Shown here in pieces: positions 23,983-34,213 of a stretch of 64,000 bases of DNA. Under the pieces are notes generated by a model. That model had not been told where the DNA came from. It was given only the letters and a program-made list of their open reading frames with translations, and did not search any database. A program made the translations under genes and the position numbers. Numbering within the stretch: the stretch's first letter is position 1; every line of letters begins with the position of its first letter. Origin of the DNA: Mauremys mutica (taxonomy: Eukaryota > Chordata > Testudines > Geoemydidae); contig NC_059077.1 in NCBI RefSeq assembly GCF_020497125.1, forward strand, positions 27,169,340 through 27,233,339, written 5' to 3'.

Positions 23983-24539
23983 CTATGAAAAAGTAGTTGG
24001 TGTAGGTTAGTCAGGGATATCCAAAAATCTCAAGCAGCTCACAGAAAATCACAAATAGCTAGCTTGTAACAGCCAGAGCCCTCTGCTACTGATTGTGCAT
24101 AAGTATATTGGCTCTGGGGGATCTCCCAGTTGCACTGAGAGGAGCACAAACTGCCTGCTCTCTTTTTGGCCAACTTGTAGCAGGCGGCAGCACATCAGTA
24201 GCAGCACCTATGCTTCTCTAAGCACAGAGGCCTCTAGTCTGGTTAGCTCCTATGCATATCTACATATGAAATGGGCCACAAACTTGCCCAGTATACACAT
24301 CAGTGGTAGATTTGACAACCAGCAACAACGTTTTGCGTGTTTAGCCTACACAATACTAACTTTCATCAAGAATACTCAGAATCTGACATGCTAGAAATGG
24401 GTTACTTTGCCTAGCTTTCATTCATGTTTCTATCATCTTTAAACAATTTCAGCTTCCTTACTTTCCCTACAAAGGGGATTGTTTTTTAGTTGTCTTGTAA
24501 AAACTAGACAGAATTGACTTATCGGACAGCCACTAATAA
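23983..24539. other. TTC33 intron, no features recognised
   Basis: Start of a 22.7-kb intron (23983-46641). No repeat was identified in this first part. Confidence 0.4.
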
Positions 24540-24775
24540 TAAGAAGAATACTTAGTTCTTACAGAGCACTTTTCATTCATGGATCTCAAAGGGTATTACA
24601 AAAGCAAGTTAAATATCCCATTTCACAGGTGGGGAAACTGAGACACAGACAGGTCAAGGGACTTGCTCAATAGCAAAGTAATTTTTGAAATGCTAATCAG
24701 TGGCAGCACTAGGAGCAGAGTGGAAGTCTCCAGTCCTATCTACCAGTAAACCACAGTGATTCCATTAACTGTGTT
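24540..24775 (+). repeat. MIR-type CORE-SINE
   Basis: The central 'cacaggtggggaaactgaga' followed by 'gggacttgctcaatagcaaa' is the MIR core, with 'tcagtggcagcactaggagc' after it. Diverged, consistent with an old insertion. Confidence 0.7.
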
Positions 24776-25147
24776 TAAACTAGTAACATAATTACTTTAA
24801 ATACATTAGAAGGAGAAAACATTAAAGATCAAACTCTGACACTAACTCGAAGTATTTTTCAAAAAAAATATTTTTTTATTAGAAGGCTAAAATATATCAA
24901 ATACAAATACAGCAAACGAGTAACTTAAGTGTGGAAATAAACTTTACAAATCACAGATCACATAATAACAAATATATAATCTCCATTGTCATTAACAATG
25001 ATAGTTATATTTGGAAGGTCTGGGCTTTGCACTATGCCTAGGAATGAAAATTCACCAATCTAAAAAAGCTGCATATGTTTTAAAATGCAGAGACCCTCCT
25101 ATTCAGCAGCACAATCCACTTATTTTTCAAGTCCTCTGTGGAATTAA

Positions 25148-25341
25148 TAATAATTGGAGATATACCAATCTCCTAGAACTGGAAGGGACCTTGAAAGGTC
25201 ATCAAGTCCAGCCCCCTGCCTTCACTAGCAGGACCAAGTACTGATTTTTGCCCCAGATCCCTAAGTGGCCCCCTCAAGGATTGAACTCACAACCCTGGGT
25301 TTAGCAGGCCAATGCTCAAACCACTGAGCTATCCCTCCCCC
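25148..25341 (-). mobile_element. Turtle tRNA-derived SINE (Pol III) with CR1-like tail, copy 1
   Basis: On the - strand the 5' end reads ggggagggatagctcagtgg, an A-box-bearing tRNA-like head. A B-box-like 'ggttgtgagttcaatcc' follows, then a unique middle and the CR1-like 3' end 'aaggtcccttccagttctag', closing with 'tggtatatctcc' and an aat tail. This is the structure of cryptodiran turtle Pol III SINEs. It is a SINE, not a functional tRNA gene. Confidence 0.9.
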
Positions 25342-25378
25342 ACAACTGGCAGGTGCTATTGGTGTCATAAATAAATGG

Positions 25379-26178
25379 TGTCATAAATAAACAGATCAGG
25401 GTTAAGGTCTCTTTTACCTGGAAAGGGTTAACAAGCTCAGTAACCTGAGAAACACCTGACCAGAGGACCAATCAAGGGACAGGATTTCAAATCTCTGTGG
25501 AGGGAAGCCTTTGTCTGTGTTCTTTGTTGGATTGTTCGTTCTCTTTTTGGATCTAAGAGAGGCCAGACATGTCTCCAAGTTCTCCTGGAGTAGTTCCTAC
25601 TATCCAATAGTGAGTATTAATTAGAAAGGCGGATTAGTCTTATAATTTGATTTCTACATTTGCAATTGTGTGTTTGCTGAAGGAAATTCTTTATTTCTGT
25701 TTGCTGTTACTTTGCTTTTACTGAGAAAGAAAGGAGGGGGGGATTCTCTCCAGAGATTAATAAGTTTAGACCCTGTGTATTGTTCCATTTTGGTATTACA
25801 GAGGCAGTTTACTTTCTTTTTATTCTTTAATAAATCTTTTCTGTTAAGGACTTGGTTGATCTTTCCTTGGGTGGATTCTCAGGGAAAGGGGAGGAGGGAG
25901 CATCCCTCTGTAGTTGGATCCCGGTATCTCTCCTAGGAAAAGGGAGGGGGGACGAAGCAGGGGGGAATGGTTTATTTCTCCTAGGTGTAAGAACTCCATG
26001 GATTTGGGGCTCTTGGGATCCCCAAGGATTTTGGGGAAGGACTGTGTCCCAATACACGTACATTATTGGGTGGTGGCAGCTTTTACCAGATCTAAACTAG
26101 GATTTAAGTTTAGAAGGATCCATGCAGGTCCCCACGTTGTGAACCCAACAGCTCCAAGTGGGGGTGAGACCTATGACA
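25379..26178 (+). mobile_element. Solo LTR of an endogenous retrovirus-like element
   Basis: An 800-bp element starting TGTCATA and ending TATGACA (TG...CA ends with a short inverted repeat), flanked by identical aatgg (25374-25378 and 26179-26183). The 5-bp duplication shows integrase-mediated insertion. An AATAAA at 25829-25834 is a candidate polyadenylation signal. No internal gag/pol/env is present, so this is a solo LTR left by LTR-LTR recombination. The first ~16 bp are also present immediately upstream (25361-25376). Confidence 0.88.
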
Positions 26179-26183
26179 AATGG

Positions 26184-26715
26184 CAATAGACACCAGCATA
26201 AGATACTGACAATTACATTCCACTGAAATGATGGAAATGTCACAACTGATAATCATGTACAGGAAACTGTTTTCTCAGCAGCTGGCCCACAACTATGAAA
26301 ATTACAGAATGATTGTGTCTTCGTATCAAAATGTAAAACCTATTTCTTGCACCTAGATGTCCCACAATAAATTAAACCAACAACAACACATATTGACTTG
26401 ACTGTGGATGGAAGGGAAAAAAGATATAAAGATATTTTGACTGTTTAGTTTTATAACATGTAAAGTGTTCTGATAACACTATGATGAGCACAGTACAAGC
26501 ACTAGATAGATAAGAAAGCTAATAATTCTGTACAAGAGAAACAAAACAAACACAGCATTCCAATGAACACTTTAAATCAAAGCTGCTGGTGTTTTTTAGT
26601 GTGACTACCCTATGGTACAATTTAGAAATCTGGGTTCAGTTTAATTCCACTTGATAATCTTTGAAGAGAGTTTAATGGGTGGCTGGTATTCTTTTGAGAA
26701 ATGCATGATTTAATG
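26184..26715. other. TTC33 intron, no features recognised
   Basis: AT-rich, nothing recognised. Confidence 0.35.
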
Positions 26716-27250
26716 CCTTTTTTCCATTTCTTTTTCATATTAGTTGTCAGCAGACCTGCTTTTTGAGGAAAGCCTGCAAAATATTCCACTACTTTTCCAA
26801 AACCTTCAGATTATTTATAATTTTGTATGCACTAGTCCTCCTCCCTCCATTTACAATCGATTTGTAAACAGAACCATCCAATAATTAATAGTTGGCTGGT
26901 GTTCAGATTTCCAGTTTAAAAAGTGATCATTTTGTTAGCTGCCCAAACTGCAGCATTAACAAATTTGTCTTAATATTCATCTCTTGATATGTCTGTTGTT
27001 ACAAGAGTATAGTACAAATCTGAGGAAACACTGGCCAGGGCACTTTTAGGAGCCTAATATGGCATTCAATGCCTCCTGCCAATATTTTTCCAGTGTAAGA
27101 TAACTCCAAAATGTATCTCCGAGTGTTTTCTCATGTAGCTGATATTATTGGCAGTTTGGAGATGTCCTTTCCTAAAAGTAAACTCTTAGAGATATAATAC
27201 ATATGTTTTAACATCATTTTTTCTACTTTGTTTTTTACTGAGCTATACAT
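26716..27250 (-). repeat. Possible L1-type LINE ORF2 C-terminal remnant
   Basis: One - strand frame reads TFWSYLTLEKYWQEALNAIL, then after stops NWKSEHQPTINYWM. This resembles the C-terminal region of L1-clade ORF2 proteins, where a W-K-S...P-x-I-x-x-W pattern is common. Stops are frequent, so the assignment is tentative. Confidence 0.4.
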
Positions 27251-27289
27251 TTTCTAATATGGGGAAAATTCTTCCATTCTGATCTCCCC

Positions 27290-27450
27290 TACAATGAGCA
27301 TGTGCATAAAGTTAAGCATGTGCTTAAGTGTTTTCCTGAATCAGGGCCCTGCCCATTAAGGCTCTTTAGTGCAGCAAGGTGCAGTGCCTGACTTGAATGG
27401 GCTTCATGTACTTATAGTTAGGCATCTGCTTAAGTACCTGGCTGAACTGG
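27290..27450. mobile_element. Old hAT-like MITE fragment
   Basis: 'gttaagcatgtgcttaagtg' with 'tgaatcagggcc', and later 'ggcatctgcttaagtacctg', give a folded-back layout typical of old amniote MITEs. Ends are imperfect. Confidence 0.4.
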
Positions 27451-27995
27451 GGTATGTGTATTTTGTGCAGCAAACCAATGTTCTTTCAAAGTCCTTTAAG
27501 GCTTAAGCCCTTGAAGAGAGTTTTAATTAAATTTAGAATGTATAATAAATGCTATTAAAATCAACTCTTCAATTTAGAGAGAGGTTTTCAAAAAGAGATG
27601 CCTAATTTCTGCCTGCAAAACAGATACCAGTGTACACCCACATGTGTATTTTTTGGCACAATTTATATATAATGTTTTTAATTGCTCTGAGCAGGAGCTG
27701 AGAATGTATACAAAAGAACAAAATGCTTATCAAACTGCTTAAGTCTCAGATAATTTTTAAACTAGGAGACTCACAATACAGATGACTCTCCTTCCTTCCT
27801 GTCTTCAAACAGAAATATCAGCACCAAACTGACTTGCTTTAGCATTTTGGCTTGATTTAGATTAATCTACCTGTGACTTTTCTGCTTTAACAAATAACAT
27901 TTTAATAGTGACTTCTGCAGGGACTAGCAAAGAGGAATTCATGTAAACAGAATGAAATTTTGATCATATTACTACTTATAAATTGAGGTAGCAGA
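27451..27995. other. TTC33 intron, no features recognised
   Basis: AT-rich, nothing recognised. Confidence 0.35.
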
Positions 27996-28009
27996 ACCTG
28001 ATTTTACTA

Positions 28010-28221
28010 AAAGCAGCAAAGAATCCTGTGGCACCTTATAGACTAACAGACGTTTTGCAGCATGAGCTTTCGTGGGTGAATACCCACTTCTTCAGATGCA
28101 TCTGAAGAAGTGGGTATTCACCCACGAAAGCTCATGCTGCAAAACGTCTGTTAGTCTATAAGGTGCCACAGGATTCTTTGCTGCTTTTACAGATCCAGAC
28201 TAACACGGCTACCCCTCTGAT
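28010..28221 (+). mobile_element. Palindromic retroposon with 14-bp target duplication, copy A
   Basis: Flanked by identical acctgattttacta (27996-28009 and 28222-28235). Positions 28008-28189 form a perfect 182-bp palindrome with no spacer, axis between 28098 and 28099. A 30-bp single-copy tail follows that includes 'gactaacacggctacccctc'. The sense arm contains a folded core: GCAT, CTGAAGA at 28102-28108, a 6-bp stem with a 4-nt loop (28110-28125), GAAA at 28126-28129, GCTC, ATGC. No coding capacity. Confidence 0.9.
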
Positions 28222-28235
28222 ACCTGATTTTACTA

Positions 28236-28913
28236 GATCAGTAAATACACTGTAACAGTGAATAAAAATGAAATATGTACTATGAAGCTTTTGTTCTGCT
28301 CAGATTAGCATCATACTATCAAGACAGAATCTACCATATTTCTAAATCCATTTTCAAGATTACATGCCCAGGAAATGCTGTAGCATTTATATACATTTGA
28401 ATGGTGCACCGAATGCTCTAAAACCTAGTGACTGAGTTTTATGTGAATGTAAGAGGAGCTGTTCAAAACTTACTTTCAAGTGCAGTTCTATCCTGACAAA
28501 TGAATTTGTAAAAACACTACTGCGCGGTGCTATATTTATTGCATTTTACTAATTTTACTAATTTTCACATCCCAGTTTGCAAATGAAAATATTTTACTTC
28601 TAATTGCCAGTCCCTCAAACATACCCTAAAATAGATTTCTTTCCAGGTCATGGCATCTCCTTTTCGATGACTCATGACCAATTTAAACAAAACATGGCTA
28701 AAAGTAAACCCATATCTACCTTCCCAAACCCTCCTACTTCCTCCTTTCTCTAGTAGTGACATAACCACCACCCTTACTGTCACCCAGGTACTATCTTTGA
28801 ATCTTCCCTCTGTCTTGCCCCACCCAAATCCAGCCCATATTCATATCTTGCCACCCTCTCCTTACAAACACTTCTAAGATTGAGGCCTTTTCATCCTGAC
28901 CAAGCCAGTCTTG
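28236..28913. other. TTC33 intron, no features recognised
   Basis: AT-rich, nothing recognised. Confidence 0.35.
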
Positions 28914-28921
28914 ATTACAGC

Positions 28922-29528
28922 CAGAGGTGAAAGTAAGCCAGTGCGCCGTACCAGGGCAGTCCAGCTTCCCCAAGCGGCAATTTAAAGGGCCTGGGGCTCC
29001 CAGCAGTGTCTGGAGCCCCAGGCCCTTTAAATTGCCGGCATAGCCCTGCTGCTGGAGCTCTGGAGTAGTGGCAGGGCTCCGGGGGTTATTTAAAGGTCCG
29101 GGGCTCCCGCTGCCTCTACTGCCCTGGGCCCTTTAAATAGCCGTTGGAGCCCCACTGCCACTACCCCAGGGTTCCGGAGGCTATTTAAAGGGCTGGGACG
29201 AAGCAGGGGAGTCCTGGGCCCTTTAAATAGCCCCCAGAGCCCTGCTGTAGCAGACGCAGCCGGGGGCTCCGGCAGCAGTTTAAAGGGCCCGGGGCGGTAG
29301 CGGCGGCCAAGCCCTGGGCCCTTTAAACTGCTGCCGGAGACCCCGGCTGCTGCTGCTACCCCAGTGGGGGAGGGGGAGCACTTACCAGTACAGGGCGGGC
29401 CGGGGCTGGCTCTGACCCCCTATCCCCGCCCCTTCTACTTGAGGCCCCGCCCCTTCTGGGGGCCGGGGCCAGAGCCAGCCCCAACCCAGCCCCGTACCGG
29501 TAAGTCTCTATTTCTACTTTCACCCCTG
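28922..29528. mobile_element. hAT-type MITE with stacked internal hairpins
   Basis: Related ends (cagaggtgaaagtaa and, reversed, caggggtgaaagtag) with an 8-bp target duplication attacagc / attatagc (one mismatch) at 28914-28921 and 29529-29536. The 607-bp interior is GC-rich and carries successive inverted repeats built on 'tttaaagggcc' / 'gggccctttaaa': a perfect 26-bp pair at 28975-29000 with 29012-29037 and a perfect 24-bp pair at 29267-29290 with 29316-29339. Similar, less perfect modules lie between. Confidence 0.88.
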
Positions 29529-29536
29529 ATTATAGC

Positions 29537-29922
29537 AATCCCCTCTACTTCCTTGACACCCAATAACTCCAGCCAGTCAATTCAAAATGTCACTCCCACT
29601 GAATCCTTCCATGCACTTCCTTACTGATCTGCTCTTGTGTTTTACTGAGTTGCTCTTGCCTCCTTTGCTCCATCACATCAGCCTTGATAGCTCATTTGTC
29701 TGCTTCTCTCACATGCATGAACCTGCTCTCTTCCACCCCTTACACCTGGAATGCCTTACTGTACTGGTCTGTAAGGCAATAGTTTTTCTCATTCATATCA
29801 CTCTTCATAACCAACTTCTATTGCAATGCTGACAGGAATTTGCCTATTGGTAATGGCTAGGCAGACAGCGAGAGATGGACGGCTGATATTTATTTTTTTT
29901 AAAGTCTCTCGAGCTATACCTA
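29537..29922. other. TTC33 intron, no features recognised
   Basis: Nothing recognised; short open frames lack domains. Confidence 0.35.
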
Positions 29923-29923
29923 T

Positions 29924-29999
29924 AGGGCCTTATCCAGAACCCACTGAAGTTGATGAAAAACTTCTACAGACTTCAATGGGCCCTGAACCAGGCCCATAG
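29924..29999. mobile_element. Short palindromic MITE
   Basis: 'ggccttatccagaacccact' ... 'ggccctgaaccaggccc' with the internal pair 'actgaagttgat' / 'acttcaatgggc'. It shares the core of the 3' UTR element at 1465. 'tatag' / 'catag' flank it. Confidence 0.5.
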
Positions 30000-30092
30000 G
30001 TGGTCTATCAAAATACTATTTATTATTACTATTACCCTTATTCTCCTTCCCCCTTTCCTTTTACTTTTAAACTCACTTTGTGTGTCTTTCCT

Positions 30093-30250
30093 AAGGGCTT
30101 ATCTACACTTGGAAATGTACCATGACTGCTATTCAGGAATAATTATTCTGAAATAGCCATTTCAATATAAACCCACCTGTGGATACTCACTCCAGAATAA
30201 GAGGGCCTTTTTCCAAGTTAGTTTATTCACTTCCAAAGTGGATTAATTTA
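30093..30250. mobile_element. Old Harbinger-like MITE fragment
   Basis: Left end 'taagggcttatctacacttg' matches the 'ggnnnngtctacact' ends of the Harbinger elements here. The right end is degraded. Confidence 0.45.
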
Positions 30251-30254
30251 GACT

Positions 30255-30362
30255 GTAGTCTCTTTTAGGCAGGGACCGTGTCTTGCTGTTAGTTGTACTG
30301 TACTAAGCACAATGGGGCCCTTAACCCTGATTGGGCCCTTTGGGAACTATCACAGCACAAAT
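30255..30362 (+). repeat. Old interspersed retroposon tail, second copy
   Basis: 'gtctcttttaggcagggacc' ... 'actaagcacaatggggccct' matches the unit at 14205-14317. Confidence 0.5.
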
Positions 30363-30775
30363 ACAAACAAGTTGAAATAATCATCACCACCAGTTAAAAA
30401 GCTTCTGCAGATTTCACATTATGCTTTCAGTGATACCTGTGCTACCCCTATGTGTGTCCGAGTTATGTCCTCATAGACACTGGTATAGCCTTTGGCAAAT
30501 GGAAAAGAAATTAATCTTTCATACTTCTACCAGTCACTTGAAACTAGGGGAAACAATTATCAGGAACAAACCAGGGCTTTTAAAAAAACAACCACAAACT
30601 GGAATAAATTGGATTATGCAGTTTTAGTATGTCTCTTTGAAATCCCATTTACGCTAAAGAAAAATTGGTTCCATTACACCTTCTTTCAACAGGGCATTGT
30701 GGGTTGAAAAGTAGTAGTTTTAAATGGTTGGACAATGAATAATTTTATTTTAAAAAATCACTAAAAATATTTAAG

Positions 30776-31010
30776 AGAGACAAAGTAGGTGAGGTGATAT
30801 CTTTTATGGGATCAACGTCTGTTGGTGGAAGGTACAAGCTTTTGAGATACACAAAGCTCTTCTTCAGATCTGGGGAAGAAAGCAGTGTCTCTGAGCTAAA
30901 CACAAGTTGGGACAGATTGTTAAGCAGCATTAGTATAACATGCTGGATGTGGTCACTTGAAATGAAGTAGGCAATTGGGGGTTAGATTGTTATCTACAAC
31001 AACACTGCAA
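30776..31010 (-). repeat. Diverged single-arm copy of the CTGAAGA-core retroposon family
   Basis: On the - strand it contains 'agatctgaagaagagctttg' and 'aaaagcttgtacc', then 'ccaccaacagacgttgatcc' and 'ttgtctctctt'. This is the longer-bodied relative of the elements at 17221 and 63466. The 3' tail is truncated. Confidence 0.55.
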
Positions 31011-31095
31011 ATAACAGGCAAAACAAGAAATGGTAGGCCAGATTTCACTGTTTCTCTTACTGCCAACACAGGGGTGTGGCTCCTACTATTTAGTT

Positions 31096-31738
31096 ATAAG
31101 AACGGCCATACTGGGTCAGACCAAAGGTCCATCTAGCTCAGTATTCTGTCTTCCGACAGTGGCCAATGACAGGTTTCCTAGAGGGAATGAACAGAACATG
31201 TAATCATCAAGTGATTCATCCCCTGTCACCCATTCCCAGCTTCTGGCAAACAGAGGTTAGGGACACCATCCCTGCCCATCCTGGATGATAGCCATTGATG
31301 GACCTATCCTCCATGAATGTATCTAGTTCTTTATTGAACCCTGTTAGTCTTGGCCTTCACAACATCTTCTGGCAAGGAGTTCCACAGGTTAACTGTGCGT
31401 TGTGTGAAAAAAATACTTCCTTTTGTTTGTTTTAAATCTGTTGCCTATTAATTTCATATGGGGAGCCCTAGTTCTTGTGTTATGAGAAGGAGTAAATAAC
31501 ACTTCCTTATTTACTTTCTCCACATCAGTCATGATTTTAGAGACTTCTTATCATATTCCCTCTTAGTCATTTTTTTTCCAAGCTGAAAAGTCCCAATCCT
31601 ATTAATCTCTCCTCATATGGCAGTTGTTCCATACCCCTATTAATTTTTGTTGCCCTTTTCTGAACCTTTTCCAATTCCCATATATCTTTTTTGCGATGGG
31701 GTGACCACATCTGCACGCAGTATTCAGAATGTGAGCAA
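31096..31738 (-). repeat. CR1 LINE 3' end
   Basis: Starts 'ataagaacggccatactggg' and runs through reverse-complement CR1 sequence. A - strand peptide reads [20 protein letters not shown] and then [20 protein letters not shown], the same C-terminal region as the CR1 at 14318. 5' truncated. Confidence 0.88.
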
Positions 31739-32054
31739 TTAGATATAGGTGTTGTTGCACATACCTTAGGGGACACCATGATCAAGACCAAGCAAAAATG
31801 ATGAAAATTATTAACCATGGCTATTTTATCATTAAAGAAAGGAAAACGTTAAACAAAACAGAACAAATGATCAAACACAAATGATAAACTGGTTACTTCC
31901 ATTACAATCTCTTCCGTATGCCTCTCTGTGGAGACCTATTAACAGAGATTATACCCTTGAGAGTGAACCGCTTCTGGGGGCTGCTTTTATCTTAGTAAAC
32001 AAAAGTATATTATTTCACAAAATTATTGTGAATTCAGTTTTAGCACCTTATAGG
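31739..32054. other. TTC33 intron, no features recognised
   Basis: AT-rich; may belong to the same older insertion as 32241-33600. Confidence 0.3.
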
Positions 32055-32240
32055 TAATAATTGGAGATATACCAATCTCCTAGAACTGGAAGGGACCTCG
32101 AAAGGTCATCGAGTCCAGCCCCCTGCCTTCACTAGCAGGACCAATTTTTGCCAGATCCCTAAGTGGCCTCCTCAAGGATTGAACTCACAACCTTGGGTTT
32201 AGCAGGCCAATGCTCAAACCACTGAGCTATCCCTCCCCCT
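32055..32240 (-). mobile_element. Turtle tRNA-derived SINE, copy 2
   Basis: Same structure as copy 1 and closely similar, with a few small deletions in the middle ('ggaccaatttttgccagatc'). tRNA-like head with A and B boxes on the - strand, CR1-like tail. Confidence 0.9.
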
Positions 32241-33630
32241 AATTATCTAATTATTAGATAATTAAAACCGTTTATGTATGTCCAAGATAATTTAAGGAGC
32301 AGTGAAGCCTATCTAGTTATTAATAATAACCTAATCAATTCATAGCTGGGCAAAATAAGAATCTTAACTAAATCCTATGAAATCAAAGATATTTAAATTA
32401 GTTACTTAGAAGCAGCTGTGTTAAAACAGGCTAATTATGAATATTAAGAATCCTAAATCCAATTATATCCCACTATTTCTCTATTTAGCATTATTTAGCC
32501 CTGTCTCCTCTCCAGGAATACATGGCCTATCCACATGGTGATTAACGGGGCAAATTGTTAGTCTTTTAAGTTACAGTATTTCAATATTCCAACAAAATCA
32601 TTACAAGAGTTTTAATTCTAATCCTTTGGTGGTGTTTTAGTTAGCTCCCTCTCACCAATCCATGCAGAAGTCTTGGGGAGGTTTTCCTTAGGTTAGTTTC
32701 TTCTTGAGTCTTCTCAGTTTTTCTTATTTGTCTGTTGCAGCTTGCTTATGGAGTGCTGTACTGTGTTTGAGCGCTGTACTGTGTTTGAGCAGGGCAGCCA
32801 AGGATGTGTGAAGTCTGCTCACTTCAGAGTTTTTATATCCTTCTTCCTATTTTCATGAAATGATAGGAAAATGCACCCCTCTGAGGGTTGTTTAGATTCA
32901 AAGCTGGTGGCTGTCACCCTTTCATTGGCTTCATGCCCTTGGGGTTGAGTTAGGTGACACTTTCAGCTTCTGAATAAGCAGTCTGTTTAATGCATATGAA
33001 ATATTTCATTAGTTGCCTTTGCTCTTCTTGTGATAGGAAAGATTCAGATAAATTTTCAAGTTAGTTTTAACTCTTTTTATTTAGTCCAGTTTATGAGATA
33101 GTCTGTCGATTTTATTAGAGTCTGACAGGAAATGAAATTCTGTTTTCAAAAATTCTGAGCACTTCTGTTCTTTATACAAAAATTTTTAGTTATCAAAAGA
33201 TTTTTTAAATTAAATAAGTTGAAAACTCTTTAGCTTAAATATAATTAAAAGTTATTGACTTTGGAGATATGATTCTTGTCTTCCAGAGTTGGTTGATGGT
33301 TTGCTTGTGCACTGCCAGTAATTAGCTAATTCTCCATGAATATAAATATTCTATACTTAAATGGCTTCTTACATTAGTCAAGCAACGTGACTAGATTCCA
33401 TTTTGGCATATAAAGCATTTTACCATTTATATAGCAATGACATTAGCCAGCATATTTAGCCGACATATTTGCAAGAATGCACTTTGCAAAAGGTGTGTGT
33501 CATTCCAACATTTAAGAAATAAACAAAAGTTTAAAACTTCTCCTACTACACATATGTTTTTCTCTTAAATTTTTAAGAACACAAGCAGGTTTGCTTGCAA
33601 GAAGGTGGGGGTTGGTAGAGCCAACTTTAC
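32241..33630. other. TTC33 intron; possible - strand LTR-like stretch
   Basis: A direct repeat 'gctgtactgtgtttgagc' occurs twice at about 32755 and 32773. On the - strand a TATA-like 'ggatataaaaactctg' (about 32826-32841) precedes it, reminiscent of an LTR promoter. No terminal repeats or duplication were found, so this is only suggestive. Confidence 0.25.
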
Positions 33631-33633
33631 TTA

Positions 33634-33929
33634 GGCCTGGTCTACACTAAGAACGGGGGTCGAACTAGGGTACGCAAATTCAGCTACGTGAATAGCGTAG
33701 CTGAATTCGAAGTACCCTAGTTCGAAGTACTCACCCGTCCAGACGCCGCGGAACCGAACTCCGCGGCTCCAAGGTCGACTCCGCCACCGCCGTTTGCAGT
33801 GGTGGAGTACCGGAGTCGAACGGAGCGCTTCCGGAGTTCGAACTATCACGTCTATATTAGACGCGATAGTTCGAACTCCGAAAAGTCGAACTCTCCGCGT
33901 CGAACTGGCAGGTAAGTGTAGACTAGCCC
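33634..33929. mobile_element. PIF/Harbinger MITE
   Basis: Ends ggcctggtctacactaag and (reversed) gggctagtctacacttac, with TTA on both sides (33631-33633 and 33930-33932). The interior has nested palindromes (for example 'ttcagctacgtgaatagcgt' folding on 'gtagctgaatt', and 'gttcgaactatcacgtc' with 'gacgcgatagttcgaac'). Non-coding relative of the 7616 element. Confidence 0.85.
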
Positions 33930-34211
33930 TTAGATGTATTGCTCTGATAATATACCCTACATTCCTTTTTACGATTAGGCCTCTACTTAAAACATTAATA
34001 TTTCACGTGGTCTGTCTTCTTGAGGCTTATTTGTCCTTGGGAGATAGAAGCAGAAACCTGAAATTTCTTGGATTAACTTTAACATAATTAGATCAATATA
34101 TGTATTGTTATATTTCCAAGCATCCTGACTATGACATTCTTGTAGCTGTATCTTAAGGTTTAGTAAAGGTGCAAACAAGTTTGTAATGACTTAAAATATA
34201 TTCAATTATAA
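33930..34211. other. TTC33 intron, no features recognised
   Basis: AT-rich, nothing recognised. Confidence 0.3.
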
Positions 34212-34213
34212 TA

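Noticed and set aside
25270..25341. A functional tRNA gene on the - strand
   Set aside because: A and B boxes are present, but the head is fused to a SINE body and CR1-like tail, the acceptor stem is not closed, and a second dispersed copy exists at 32160-32240.
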